Assembly (NCBI GenBank): GCA_900696685.1
Contig: CAADHA010000147.1
Location: 1 to 52,116, forward strand
Source: an uncultured Planctomycetota bacterium
GTDB lineage: Bacteria > Planctomycetota > Phycisphaerae > Phycisphaerales > UBA5793
Length of the DNA: 52,116 bases
Reading direction: 5' to 3'
Below, piece by piece: positions 25,107 through 34,341 of this stretch (position 1 is its first letter; each line of letters begins with the position of its first letter). The notes beneath the pieces were generated by a model. The model saw only the letters and a list, made by a program, of their open reading frames with translations, did no database searches and was not told where the DNA came from. The translations under genes and the position numbers were made by a program.

Positions 25107-25225
25107 TCAATGAACGTGGGCTTCGGCGTCTGATGCAACCCCGCCTTCCCGAACTTCCCACGCCGCCCCGTCGCGCGTGATCGGACGGTACAGTGTGTCG
25201 CGCTCGATCGGGTTCAAGCCGCTTC
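25107..25225 (-). pseudogene. Remnant of a second mqnE 3' end
   Basis: Read on the minus strand, this gives SGLNPIERDTLYRPITRDG followed by AAWEV, then a stop at 25107-25109. It is clearly homologous to the MqnE C-terminus (AGFEPIERDTLYRPVMRDG then ATWEV) at 26447-26533, in the same orientation. A 20-base core (25189-25208) is identical to 26496-26515. No upstream part of mqnE accompanies it, and the homology stops near 25222. The XRE/ImmA pair lies between the two copies. Confidence 0.8.
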
Positions 25226-25240
25226 GCGACTGTCCCTGCC

Positions 25241-25278
25241 TTGACACCTGTTCGTGCGCTCAATAGTGTTGAACAAGA
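25241..25278 (+). promoter_or_regulatory. Promoter and possible operator of the XRE gene
   Basis: TTGACA (25241-25246) is a consensus -35; 17 bases later TAGTGT (25264-25269) would be the -10. The sequence TCAA-tagtg-TTGA (25260-25272) is an inverted repeat over the -10, a natural site for autorepression by the XRE protein. The predicted start of transcription falls next to ATG 25278, suggesting a very short or absent leader. Confidence 0.5.
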
Positions 25279-25595
25279 TGCCAGGCGGGCAGTCAGCACG
25301 TTCGCTCGGAGACGCCGTGTTTCGCGCAAGGCGGGAACAGCGGTTGACATTGCGTGCGCTGAGCGCGAAGGCGGGGCTCTCCGCCGCGCTCCTGAGCATG
25401 ATCGAGCAGGACGACCATACGCCGCCGAAGCAGACCATCGAAGCAATTGCCCGAGCGCTGAGCGCCGATGTTGATTTGTGGTGTGGTTTGGCCGGAACCG
25501 TCTCATCTGAATCTGAGCGGACCTTCGCTAAACTTGCTGCCGAGGATCCGTTATACTTCCGTCGACTCCGGTCCAAGGTTGACCAGAGGAGGTAG
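25278..25595 (+). CDS. XRE-family transcriptional regulator
   Basis: The 105-residue protein contains a helix-turn-helix of the Cro/C1 type at about residues 7-66 (LGDAVFRARREQRLTLRALS, then AGLSAALLSMIEQDDHTPPKQTIEAIARAL). The C-terminal 35 residues are unassigned. Codon use is visibly less GC-rich than in the neighbours. ATG 25278 is preferred over GTG 25254, because the latter would overlap the predicted promoter. The gene is followed immediately by an ImmA/IrrE-type protease; XRE/ImmA pairs work as a repressor and the protease that removes it, or as toxin-antitoxin-like modules. Confidence 0.82.
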   Translation: MPGGQSARSLGDAVFRARREQRLTLRALSAKAGLSAALLSMIEQDDHTPPKQTIEAIARALSADVDLWCGLAGTVSSESERTFAKLAAEDPLYFRRLRSKVDQRR

Positions 25596-25597
25596 TC

Positions 25598-26425
25598 ATG
25601 TCTGTAGCACAGGATGCTGCTGGACGTCTGCTCACTGAGTACTGTCGTTCTCAAGGACGTGAAACGCCGGCCGTTGAGGCCGCCAGACTGCTCAGCAGGA
25701 TTCGAGTGTGCAAGGCTCGTTGGGCAAATCGCGACACGGCATCGAGCGCGCTGAGGCTCCTTGGCAACGCTGCGATCGACGTGGATGACCTCGCCGAGAA
25801 TCACCTAGGCGTCACGCTGAGTGTTGAGTGTTTGGAGCGGTTTGATCGGTACTCCGGCGCCCCAGTGTACGGAGTCGCACGGCCCAACTCCCGCCATGTG
25901 ACGGTCTGCACGCGCGCTCTCAAGTATGAGCCACTCTACCGGGCGACGATCGCTCACGAACTTGGACACACCGTACTTCACCAGCGGGATAGTGGCCTCC
26001 ACGCTTACTCGCCCCAGTCTCCGCATCGTCCATCGATCGAATCAGAAGCCGATGAGTTCATGACTGCGATCCTGCTCCCGGACCCCGTATTCCATCTGTC
26101 GCTGGCCTTCGTTGCTCACTTCCACCGAATCGACATCAGAGAGATCGGGTCTCGCGCCGATTCGAACAGAGGGCGCGAGCAATGGAGGCGGTATCTCCTG
26201 CCGTTCTGCGTCAACTCGCTGTGCGTCTCTCGGCACCTTGTTTGTGTCTGGGCGTTGAAGCGCGGGTTCGTCAATCGTGAGACCCTCGCGTATCACTTGA
26301 CGTATGCGATGCCGAATCGCTGGCTAGATCCTTCGAGTTCCTACTCGCGAAGTGCGTGCGAATGGCAGGTTGATTGGAACGAGTCTGTCCGGCGTATCAG
26401 CAAGCCTGGACTTATGGAGGCATGA
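25598..26425 (+). CDS. ImmA/IrrE-family metallopeptidase
   Basis: The 275-residue protein has the zinc-binding motif HELGH at residues 120-124 and a downstream ESEADEFMTAILLP block with the third zinc ligand, the signature of the ImmA/IrrE (DUF955) family. Such proteases cleave a partner XRE repressor, as ImmA does to ImmR in ICEBs1, or act in stress response as IrrE. GGAGG within the end of the XRE gene precedes ATG 25598, so the pair is translationally coupled. The C-terminal ~90 residues are cysteine-containing and not recognised. Base composition is lower in GC than in the flanks. The gene ends 21 bp before the 3' end of the convergent mqnE. Confidence 0.85.
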   Translation: MSVAQDAAGRLLTEYCRSQGRETPAVEAARLLSRIRVCKARWANRDTASSALRLLGNAAIDVDDLAENHLGVTLSVECLERFDRYSGAPVYGVARPNSRHVTVCTRALKYEPLYRATIAHELGHTVLHQRDSGLHAYSPQSPHRPSIESEADEFMTAILLPDPVFHLSLAFVAHFHRIDIREIGSRADSNRGREQWRRYLLPFCVNSLCVSRHLVCVWALKRGFVNRETLAYHLTYAMPNRWLDPSSSYSRSACEWQVDWNESVRRISKPGLMEA

Positions 26426-26446
26426 CTGAGTGCCTCGGGGCACCTG

Positions 26447-27580
26447 CTACGCCTCCGCCACCTCCCACGTTGCTCCGTCGCGCATCACCGGTCGATACAG
26501 TGTGTCGCGCTCGATGGGCTCGAAACCCGCATCTCGAATCGCGCGGCGGAGGCGGTTGACGTCCGTCTCCTGGTGCGTGCCGGCGCCGCCCACCTTTGTG
26601 ATGTCGTACCACACCACCGTGCCGTCGATGTCATCGGCCCCGGCCTGGAGCATCAGTTCCGCCATCTCCAGCGTCTGCATGATCCAGAACGCCTTGACGT
26701 GCGGGAAGTTGTCGAGCATCAGTCGGCACACCGCAAGCATGCGCAGGTTCTCGACGCCGCTCGGGCCGGGCAGGTATTCGAGTTCGCTCTCATCGGGAAT
26801 GAAGGGCAGGGGGATGATCGTCTGAAAGCGCCCTGAGCCGGCGCCCGCGGCGATCGCATCATCCTGCTGCGTGCGCAGCAGGTCCATGTGATGCAGTCGG
26901 TCTTCGAGCGACTCGATGTGGCCGTAGAGGATCGTGGCGTTGGTGTTCATGCCGAGGCGATGGGCTTCGCGGTGGACTTCCAGCCACTTGTCGCTGCGGA
27001 TCTTGCCCTTGAATGCTTCATCGTGGACGCGATCGTCGAAGACCTCCGCCCCCCCGCCGGGCAGCGAGCCCAGGCCGGCGTCGCGCAGGTCGCGCAGCAC
27101 GCCGGCAATGTCGTTGGGTCGCCTGGCGATGCGCGCGAGATGCACGACCTCGACGGCCGTGAAGGCCTTGATGTGCAGGCGCGGCGCGCTCTCGCGGATG
27201 GCGCGGAGCATGTCGATGTAATAGGAGAAGGGAAGCCAGGGGTGCAGGCCGCCGACGATGTGAATCTCCGTCGCCCCTGCCTCCTGCGCGCGGCCCGCCT
27301 CGTCGCGGATCGCGTCCACGTCGAACTCGTATGCGCCCTCGTCCTCCTTCTTGCGGTAGAAGGAGCAGAACTTGCACGAGAGGGCGCAGATGTTGGTGTA
27401 GTTGACGTGGCGGTTGATGTTGTAATACGCCCGCCGGCCGTGTAACCGCTCGCGGACGCGCTGCGCCAGGCGGCAGACTTCCCAGAGGTCGGGGGAGCGA
27501 AAGAGGGCCAGGCCCTCGTCGAGGCTGAGGCGAGCCCCGGCGTCAATTCTGTTCGCAATGTGCCGTAGTGAAGTGGTCAT
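26447..27580 (-). CDS. mqnE: Aminodeoxyfutalosine synthase (radical SAM)
   Basis: MqnE uses S-adenosylmethionine radical chemistry to make aminodeoxyfutalosine, an early step in the futalosine route to menaquinone. The 377 residues include the iron-sulfur cluster motif CALSCKFC (Cys65, Cys69, Cys72), IHIVGGLHPWLPF, the segment LGSLPGGGAEVFDDRVH, and the C-terminal domain ending in VGGAGTHQETD. This group also includes MqnC and the F420 enzymes CofG/H; the arrangement best fits MqnE. Its last ~25 codons are duplicated, with divergence, at 25107-25225 beyond the XRE/ImmA pair, so the present 3' end may have come with an inserted cassette. Confidence 0.85.
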   Translation of the reverse strand: MTTSLRHIANRIDAGARLSLDEGLALFRSPDLWEVCRLAQRVRERLHGRRAYYNINRHVNYTNICALSCKFCSFYRKKEDEGAYEFDVDAIRDEAGRAQEAGATEIHIVGGLHPWLPFSYYIDMLRAIRESAPRLHIKAFTAVEVVHLARIARRPNDIAGVLRDLRDAGLGSLPGGGAEVFDDRVHDEAFKGKIRSDKWLEVHREAHRLGMNTNATILYGHIESLEDRLHHMDLLRTQQDDAIAAGAGSGRFQTIIPLPFIPDESELEYLPGPSGVENLRMLAVCRLMLDNFPHVKAFWIMQTLEMAELMLQAGADDIDGTVVWYDITKVGGAGTHQETDVNRLRRAIRDAGFEPIERDTLYRPVMRDGATWEVAEA

Positions 27581-27785
27581 GGGAGCGTGCCGCCGGTTCG
27601 AGAGGCGGGCGGCGAGGGGCCTGAAATCGTAGGACAGGCCGCATCATCGGTCGTACCGGAAACGGCGTCAATCTCGAAGCCGACTTCGACGCCGCCGGTT
27701 CAGTCTCTCCCCCTTCACGCCGATAACGCGGAGGAGCGCCCGGCTCGCCCCACCCCGCCGCATCGCGGCCTGCGAGGAGATGAAA

Positions 27786-30008
27786 ATGTCCGATCTGCAC
27801 GACGCTGAGAAGTCCAGGCCGCAGGTCCCGCAGACCACAGGTCAGGCGGACGCGGAAGCCGGCGATGTGCTTGACATCATCGCCGACGTGGAAGGGCGGC
27901 TCGAACGCCTGCGCAAGGTCTCGCGCGAGAGCGGCGCGGTCGTTGACTCACTCCACCACCAGCAGGCGGCCCTTCGCCAGAAGACGGCGGAGATCGAGCA
28001 GCGCGCCCGGGAACTCGAGCAGGCCGCCGAGGCGCTGCGGCAGCGAACCGGCGAACTCGACCAGCGCGAGAAGCACGCCGAGTCGCTGTGCGAACTGGCA
28101 GACTCGGAGCGGCGCGAAATCGAGCAGGCTCGCGCAGAACTCGCCGCCGCACGAGAGTCGCTCGAGCGCGATCGCCTCGCGTTCGAGCAGCAGAGAGGCG
28201 AGATCGAGCGAACGAAGGCAGAGGTCGCCGCCAGGGAGCAGGCGCTGGAGCGCGAAGAGGCCGAAGCGAAGAGGCTGGCCGAGAAGTTGAACGAGCAGCG
28301 CGCCCGGCTGGAGACCGAGCACCAGGCTGCGATGCAGAGTACACAGCAGCGCATCGCCGAGATTCAGAATCAGCGGCAGGAGCGCGCCGAGACGCTCGCC
28401 GCGGAACTGGCGGACGCCCGATCGCAGGCGGCGGCCCTTTCGGAGCACCTCGAGTCTCTCCGCGCCGAGACGAAGAAGGCGGAGCAGGCGCATCGGGCGG
28501 AAGCGGAGCGTGCAGCGCTGCGCGCGGATTCGCTCCAGGCCGACCTTGATGCCGCGCAGAGGCGATCGGACGAATGGGAGCAGGCCGCAGCCGCGGCGAA
28601 GCGCGACCTCGATTCCCGCCATCAGCAACTCGAGGCGGCCAAGCGCAAACTCGTGGAACTCGGCAAGGCGCTCGACGGGCAGGCCGAGCAGATCGAGGCC
28701 GGCGTCGCCGCGCTCGCCGCGCTCGCGGAGCGCGACGCACGCATCGCGGACCTCGAGTCGCAACTCGCCGCCGGCCGCGGCGCAGGCGGCGATTCCGGCG
28801 GCGCCGATCCCGCCGAACTTGCAGCACGCGATCAGCGCATTGCTGAACTCGAACAGGAGATCAGGAGTCTCGAATCTCAGGCGAAGGCGGCCGCACAGAC
28901 CGCCTCCACCCCCGGCGAGGACACGGACGAGGAGATCGCCAAGCGTGATCAGGCGATCGAGCAACTCAGCGAACACATCCGCTCGCTGCAGAAGTCGCTC
29001 AAGGAAGCGCAGTCGGAGACTGCTCATCGGGCCGGCGAGGTCGAGCAACTCAGAGCGGCGATCGGCAAACTGAAGTCGCCCTCCGCCGGTTCATCGGGCC
29101 GCGACGACGAGTTCACCGCACGCCGACGCCAGCGCATCGGGCGCATGCGGCAGGCCATCCGCGAGCGCTCGCGCCGCCTCAACAAGGCCCGCGATGTCGT
29201 CAAGCAGCATGCGCAGCAGGCGCGCGAGATCGAGGATGAGAAGCGCACGCTCTCGGATGTGCGGCGCAACCTCGAACTCGCTGAGCAGCGGATGATCAGG
29301 CGCTGGGCGCGTTCGAGCGTCGTCACGCACCTCTTCCTGCTCACGCTCACCATCGCCGTGCTCGGCGCCGTCAGTTACTTCGGCGTGATGACCTTCTGGC
29401 CGACCTCGTACACCGCGCGCGCCGCGATCGAAGCCAAGGGCAAGCCCGGCTTCCCCCTCACGGAGACGCAGACGAACCTCTGGCAGACCGTGCATGAGCA
29501 GATGGTGCTCAGCGACGGCGTCATCAACGCCGTGGCCGAGCGTCTGCGGCAGCGCGGCTACACCGATCTCGCCGAGCCGGATCAACTCCGCCGATTCCTC
29601 GAGGCCAATCTCGCTGCAACCTCCTCGAAGCCCGGCACGATCAACTTCGAACTGACCACGGTCGGCCGCGACGAGGCCCAGCGCCTCCTCGAAACCTACT
29701 CCATCGGCTTCGTGAGCGCCTCGAACGCGGAGCGCGGCCGGCGCACCGACGGCGCCACGACCAACCTCTCCGCGCCTGCGACAGTCGATTCATTGCCGGT
29801 GAAGGACAGCCGGGGTCAGATCGCAGGCATCGCCTTCGGCTCATCCGTCGGCGCGCTGCTCCTGCTCGGCCTGCCGCTGTACCTGAAACTGCGCCGGTCC
29901 GCCTCGGTGTTTGACGACGGCGACCTCGACAGCCCGCTCCTGGATACCGAGCGATGGAGGCAGATCGGGCATGGCGCCAGCCCGGTCACCGAGCATGTGA
30001 TCAGCTGA
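27786..30008 (+). CDS. Long coiled-coil protein with Wzz-like membrane domain
   Basis: Residues ~25-490 of this 740-residue protein are an almost uninterrupted coiled coil rich in Glu, Ala, Arg and Gln. A helix around 512-534 (LFLLTLTIAVLGAVSYFGVM) is followed by PTSYTARAAIEAKGK and a ~140-residue extracytoplasmic segment, then a second helix at about 677-700 (IAGIAFGSSVGALLLLGLPLYL). Two helices flanking a periplasmic domain, with P.SYTA after the first, is the layout of Wzz/chain-length-determinant proteins, but the huge cytoplasmic coiled coil is not. Start 27786 has GAGGAG 7 bases upstream; ATG 27780 would be too close. It may organise polysaccharide export or scaffold the envelope; function is unknown. 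Confidence 0.75.
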   Translation: MSDLHDAEKSRPQVPQTTGQADAEAGDVLDIIADVEGRLERLRKVSRESGAVVDSLHHQQAALRQKTAEIEQRARELEQAAEALRQRTGELDQREKHAESLCELADSERREIEQARAELAAARESLERDRLAFEQQRGEIERTKAEVAAREQALEREEAEAKRLAEKLNEQRARLETEHQAAMQSTQQRIAEIQNQRQERAETLAAELADARSQAAALSEHLESLRAETKKAEQAHRAEAERAALRADSLQADLDAAQRRSDEWEQAAAAAKRDLDSRHQQLEAAKRKLVELGKALDGQAEQIEAGVAALAALAERDARIADLESQLAAGRGAGGDSGGADPAELAARDQRIAELEQEIRSLESQAKAAAQTASTPGEDTDEEIAKRDQAIEQLSEHIRSLQKSLKEAQSETAHRAGEVEQLRAAIGKLKSPSAGSSGRDDEFTARRRQRIGRMRQAIRERSRRLNKARDVVKQHAQQAREIEDEKRTLSDVRRNLELAEQRMIRRWARSSVVTHLFLLTLTIAVLGAVSYFGVMTFWPTSYTARAAIEAKGKPGFPLTETQTNLWQTVHEQMVLSDGVINAVAERLRQRGYTDLAEPDQLRRFLEANLAATSSKPGTINFELTTVGRDEAQRLLETYSIGFVSASNAERGRRTDGATTNLSAPATVDSLPVKDSRGQIAGIAFGSSVGALLLLGLPLYLKLRRSASVFDDGDLDSPLLDTERWRQIGHGASPVTEHVIS

Positions 30009-30042
30009 AGGGGGCGGAGGTTCAGGCGCGGGCGGCTCGGGG

Positions 30043-30990
30043 TCACCCGCCGCCTGTCCCGCTCCCTGGCGCGCGGGCCGTCAACTTCGCTTCGATTCGC
30101 TCGATCATCGCGTCCACCGACGTGCCAGGAACGGATTGCGGCGGGGCGTCCGCAGTGCGACCCGCTTCCGTCACCAGCCCGCTGGCGACGGCGCGGAAGG
30201 CCGTCTCCATCTCGTAGCCGTCGCGGATCAGGGCGATGAAATCGGTGCTGCGCCGGCTGGTGATGAATTCAGCGGCGATGAGCCGCGTGGTCAGGCGCGC
30301 CGCGGCCGATGGATCACCGTCGAATGCCCGAAGCCATGCCTTCTCCGTAAGGGCCGGCTGATCGGCGCGCAGGCGGGCGTAGTCGCGCCACGCCTCCTCT
30401 GGGAGATCCGGCATCAGGGCAACGGCCATCATCTCGCCGGCGAGCATGGCATACGACTCAGGCACGAGGCGCAACCTCTCCTGCAACTGCTGTTCGAGCA
30501 GCGCCCGGCCGAGGAGGTGCGCCACTTCAGCAGCCTGCGCATGGACATCGAGATCGGCCACCGGCCTGGCGTCGTAGAGCACGAAGGCGGCCCGGCCCAC
30601 GCCGCGCACGCCCCGGCGGCGATCATCGCGGCCGAAGACCTGAATCCACACCTGGCGGATCTGGACCTCGTCATCGAGGAGCGCGATCTCGACGGCCTGC
30701 GGCGTGTCGGGGCAGAGAATAGACGCGGCGCCCCGGTAGCGAGCCAGCATCGCCGCCACCGCCCCGGTCAGCGGCGAGTCGGCGCGGCCGTAAAGCGTTA
30801 CGCCCGACTCCACGCCGGCCTTGTCCGGGAACAACTCGCGGGCGCTGACGCTGAGCGTTGGAATCCGAGGCGTCGTCAGACGGACAATCAGAGGCGTGAG
30901 CGCGAGGATCACGGCAAGGGCGATGAACGTGCCGAGCGTGGCGCGGTTGCGGCGGCGAATCTCCGGTGAGAACGACTGGGCGCCGGGCAT
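30043..30990 (-). CDS. Single-pass membrane protein of unknown function
   Basis: This 315-residue protein has a basic N-terminus, one membrane helix at about 20-38 (LGTFIALAVILALTPLIVRL) and an extracytoplasmic or cytoplasmic region rich in charged helices, with no motif I recognise. ATG 30990 is used because the open frame upstream runs through the tRNA-Leu gene, which cannot be coding. The product may be co-transcribed with the tRNA upstream (81 bp away). It converges with the coiled-coil gene, 34 bp away. Confidence 0.65.
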   Translation of the reverse strand: MPGAQSFSPEIRRRNRATLGTFIALAVILALTPLIVRLTTPRIPTLSVSARELFPDKAGVESGVTLYGRADSPLTGAVAAMLARYRGAASILCPDTPQAVEIALLDDEVQIRQVWIQVFGRDDRRRGVRGVGRAAFVLYDARPVADLDVHAQAAEVAHLLGRALLEQQLQERLRLVPESYAMLAGEMMAVALMPDLPEEAWRDYARLRADQPALTEKAWLRAFDGDPSAAARLTTRLIAAEFITSRRSTDFIALIRDGYEMETAFRAVASGLVTEAGRTADAPPQSVPGTSVDAMIERIEAKLTARAPGSGTGGG

Positions 30991-31070
30991 GGCAGGGTCC
31001 GGGGCGGCGAGGCCGCAGTGCGGAAAACGAGCGTCGGCCCGAGAACCTTGCCCGGGCCGACTCAACGCAA

Positions 31071-31156
31071 TGCGGATGAGAGGATTTGAACCTCCACGGG
31101 ATTTTACTCCCACCAGAACCTGAATCTGGCGCGTCTGCCAGTTCCGCCACATCCGC
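31071..31156 (-). tRNA. tRNA-Leu (anticodon CAG)
   Basis: On the minus strand the sequence folds as a class II tRNA: acceptor GCGGATG pairing with CATCCGC, the D-arm region GGCGGAACTGGCAGACGC, anticodon stem CCAGA/TCTGG around loop TTCAGGT (anticodon CAG, reading CUG), a long variable arm with TGGGAG..TCCCG, and T-arm GGTTCAAATCC. The discriminator base is A and CCA is not encoded. Confidence 0.95.
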
Positions 31157-31772
31157 AGTCCGGGCGCGCCGGGCGCGCCGGCGAGGATAGGCGGATCGGC
31201 CAGTGTTTCAAGCGCATCGCGCCGCAAAGGGGCCTCGTCCTGAAAACGGGGTCGGACCCCGCCTTCCGTCGTCAGCCGCCCCTGAACAGGCTTATCCGGT
31301 CCCCTTGGATGGTCGATGAGACCCGCCGGACCGGACGTGCAACCACGCGCCTGTCGCCCGCGAACAGGCTATCATCACTGATCGTTCGTTGCGGGCCTTC
31401 GCCCGCATCCGGACGGTTCCGGCCGATGAGGGCCGGATTATTCGAGTTGGCCGAAGGGAGTCTTCCATTGAACGACGAAGACGACTTCCGGTTCACGCCG
31501 AGGCCCTGACCCGCCCTGGTGTGAACCCGGGGCGGTTGAAGAACTGAACGACGGGGCCTGTCAACCCTCTCTTCATCCGCGGGCGGCGCGAGTCTCGCCA
31601 CCGCCCCGGCAACCGCAGGACAACACGTGTTTCATCCGTGCCCGTCGAATGGACGTGCACCGGTGTTCGTAAAGCCCGACGGACCCGTCGGTAACGAGTT
31701 TGCAATGCAGCGGGGCCAGGCTCCCGGACGGAGCCGGCGCCCGACGCATCGGATATCCAAGGACGATCGACC
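31157..31772. other. 616-bp region upstream of fusA without a convincing gene
   Basis: The open frames here (e.g. 31309-31509) lack ribosome-binding sites and recognisable sequence. The region holds an inverted repeat CCGGTTCAC/GTGAACCCGG at 31488-31530 with one bulged base and a ~23-base loop, and CCGGCC/GGCCGG pairs near 31420-31436. It probably contains the promoter and a long leader for fusA. AAGGA lies ~9 bases before ATG 31773. Confidence 0.45.
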
Positions 31773-33884
31773 ATGACTTCCGACCTTCATATGACCCGCA
31801 ACATCGGCATCTGCGCCCACATCGACGCGGGGAAGACCACGGTGACGGAACGCATCCTGTTCTACACCGGCAAGAACTACAAGATGGGCGAGGTCCACGA
31901 AGGCACCGCCACGATGGACTTCCTTGTCGAGGAGCAGGAGCGCGGCATCACGATCCAGTCCGCCGCCACCACCTGCCCCTGGGTCGTCAACGGCAAGGAG
32001 TACAAGATCAACCTCATCGACACGCCCGGCCACGTCGACTTCACCATCGAGGTCGAGCGCTCGCTGCGCGTGCTCGACGGGGCGGTGGCCGTGTTCGACG
32101 GCAAGGAAGGCGTCGAGGCGCAGAGCGAGACGGTCTGGCGTCAGGCCGACCGCTACCGCGTGCCTCGCCTGTGCTTCATCAACAAGATGGACAAGCTCGG
32201 GGCGGACTTCGAGTTCAGTTTCAAGTCCATCGGCGAGCGCCTCGGCGCCAACGCCATCGCGGTGCAGATTCCCATCGGCCAGGCGGACACGTTCGAGGGA
32301 CTCATCGATCTGATCCTGATGAAGGCGTATTACTTCGACAGCCACGAACTCGGCGCCGTTGTCGAGGAGCGCGAGATTCCCTCGGAGATGCGCGACATGG
32401 CCGAACTGTGGCGCCACGAGATGATCGAAAAGGCGGCGGAACTCGACGACGACCTCGCCGAGATTTTCCTCGCCGACCGGGAGCCGACGGCGGCGCAGAT
32501 CAAGGCGGCGATCCGCAAGGGCACCATTGAACGCAAGTGCTACCCGGTGTTCTGCGGGTCAGCACTGAAATACATCGGCGTGCAGCGGCTGCTCAACGGA
32601 GTGGTCGATTACCTCCCCAGCCCGCCGGAAGCAGGCGACGTGCATGGCGTCAATCCGAAGGACCGCAAGCAGGAACTGACGCGCCCGCCCGACCCGGACG
32701 CGCCCTTCTCCGCCCTCGTCTTCAAGGTCGTCGCCGACAGCCACGGCGACCTCACCTACCTGCGCATCTACTCCGGGACGCTCGAGCGCGGCTCGCGCGT
32801 CCTCAACCCCGGCAACGGCCGCAAGGAGAACATCGCGCGCATCTTCGAGATGCACGCCAAGGACCGTATCGCGCTCGACTCCGCATCCGCCGGCAGCATC
32901 GTCGGCGTTATCGGCTGCAAGAACTCCATCACCGGCGAAACGCTCTGCGATCCCGATGAGCCGATCCTCCTCGAAACCATGACCTTCCCCGAGCCGGTCA
33001 TCTCCATGTCCATCGAGCCCAAGACCGCTGAGGACAAGCGCAAACTCGGCGAGGCGCTCGTCACCATCCGCCGCGAGGATCCGTCCTTCCGCTCGCACTT
33101 CGATGACGAAACGGGGCAGACCATCATCGCCGGCATGGGCGAACTTCACCTCGAAATCATCAAGAACAAACTCGTGCGCGACATGAAGATCGGCGTCGAG
33201 GTCGGCAAGCCGCGCGTCACCTACCGCGAAGCCATCATCGGCTGTGCCGAGGGCATCCGCGGCAAGTTCGTCAAGCAGACCGGCGGACGCGGGCAGTACG
33301 GCGACTGCACCATCAACGTCTACCCATGCACGCGCGAAGAGGCCGAAGCCCTCGAGATCGACTTCACCGATTCGATCGGCTTCGAAAACAAGATCGTCGG
33401 CGGCAAGATTCCCAAGGAGTATGTCCCATCCGTCGAGCACGGCTGCCGTCAGGCCGCGCTCTCGGGCATTCTCGGCGGGTATCAACTCCTCAACGTCCGC
33501 ATCGAACTCGTGGACGGCTCGACGCACCCGGTGGACTCCTCGCAGATCGCCTTCGAGCAGGCCGGCGCCCTGGCCATGCGCGACGCCTGCACCAAGGCCG
33601 GGCTGTGCCTGCTTGAACCCATCATGAAGGTCATCATCATCACCCCCGAGGACTACGTCGGCTCGGTTACCGGCGACATCAACTCCCGCCGCGGCCACAT
33701 CATCAACATGGAACAGCGCGGCAACACGCGCATCCTCACGACCGAAGTGCCGCTGAGCGAGATGTTCGGCTACACGACGGCGCTGCGGTCGCTCACCCAG
33801 GGCCGCGCGACGAGCACAATGGAGCCGTGCACCTATCGCCGCATCCCCGAAAGCCTGACGAAGGAGATTCTCGCGGCGGTGTAA
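31773..33884 (+). CDS. fusA: Elongation factor G
   Basis: EF-G is the GTPase that drives ribosome translocation. All five G motifs are visible in this 703-residue protein: [23 protein letters not shown] and GSALK. Domains II-V follow at normal length (for instance the domain IV block GGRGQYGDC and the C-terminal [15 protein letters not shown]). This gene is not in an rpsL-rpsG-tuf cluster, so it could be one of several EF-G paralogues, though the sequence looks canonical. A strong terminator follows at 33921-33946. Confidence 0.95.
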   Translation: MTSDLHMTRNIGICAHIDAGKTTVTERILFYTGKNYKMGEVHEGTATMDFLVEEQERGITIQSAATTCPWVVNGKEYKINLIDTPGHVDFTIEVERSLRVLDGAVAVFDGKEGVEAQSETVWRQADRYRVPRLCFINKMDKLGADFEFSFKSIGERLGANAIAVQIPIGQADTFEGLIDLILMKAYYFDSHELGAVVEEREIPSEMRDMAELWRHEMIEKAAELDDDLAEIFLADREPTAAQIKAAIRKGTIERKCYPVFCGSALKYIGVQRLLNGVVDYLPSPPEAGDVHGVNPKDRKQELTRPPDPDAPFSALVFKVVADSHGDLTYLRIYSGTLERGSRVLNPGNGRKENIARIFEMHAKDRIALDSASAGSIVGVIGCKNSITGETLCDPDEPILLETMTFPEPVISMSIEPKTAEDKRKLGEALVTIRREDPSFRSHFDDETGQTIIAGMGELHLEIIKNKLVRDMKIGVEVGKPRVTYREAIIGCAEGIRGKFVKQTGGRGQYGDCTINVYPCTREEAEALEIDFTDSIGFENKIVGGKIPKEYVPSVEHGCRQAALSGILGGYQLLNVRIELVDGSTHPVDSSQIAFEQAGALAMRDACTKAGLCLLEPIMKVIIITPEDYVGSVTGDINSRRGHIINMEQRGNTRILTTEVPLSEMFGYTTALRSLTQGRATSTMEPCTYRRIPESLTKEILAAV

Positions 33885-33920
33885 CGGGTCGAGCGACCAT
33901 CTCATTCTGGAACCAACGAG

Positions 33921-33946
33921 CCCCCGGCGATGTCGCCGGGGGTTTT
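33921..33946 (+). terminator. Rho-independent terminator of fusA
   Basis: CCCCCGGCGA (33921-33930) pairs with TCGCCGGGGG (33933-33942), followed by four Ts. It lies 37 bp after the fusA stop. Confidence 0.85.
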
Positions 33947-33970
33947 CGCCTGGGGATCCCCGCCTCGGGC

Positions 33971-34065
33971 AAAACAAACGGGACAGGTACATTTTATGTC
34001 TTTGACTGCCAAGCAGTTACGCACGATTTCTCGGCAGAAATAAATGTACCTGTCCCTTTTGTTTT
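33971..34065 (+). repeat. 95-bp inverted-repeat element, copy A
   Basis: The ends read AAACAAACGGGACAGG.. and ..CCTGTCCC.TTTGTTT, inverted repeats of about 23 bp with one difference in this copy. The inner ~48 bases are AT-richer and homologous, at equal length, to those of copies B and C in reverse orientation. It lies between the fusA terminator and the desaturase and contains no gene. Confidence 0.9.
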
Positions 34066-34341
34066 CGCGCGGGTTCGGCTCGCGAGGGCGGCGCTCGCGC
34101 TTCGCATCACTCGCGGCTGCACTCGCGTGCGCCGGTGGGGCAAGCGGCTTTGCGCGAATCGTTCAACCATGACTTCACGCCGATCCCTCCTGGTGATAGA
34201 TCAAGCGCCTTGATCCCGGACGGCGCCGGGCGCTCCGCCCATGAGCCGCGTCGCGGTTCATCGACCTATCATTCCACCGATGGATCGACCCGCCCGGCTC
34301 CGCCGTTTCGGAAGGGTGGCGCGCCGTCGCAGGAGTTTCCC

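Noticed and set aside
26447-27580. Deazaflavin synthase subunit CofH or MqnC in place of MqnE
   Set aside because: Length and motif layout fit MqnE better, and no F420 genes are nearby; the choice is not absolute without an alignment.
31069-31227. N-terminal extension of the 30043-30990 protein through 31227
   Set aside because: The extension reads through the tRNA-Leu gene (the MWRNWQTRQIQ translation of a tRNA) and has no independent support.
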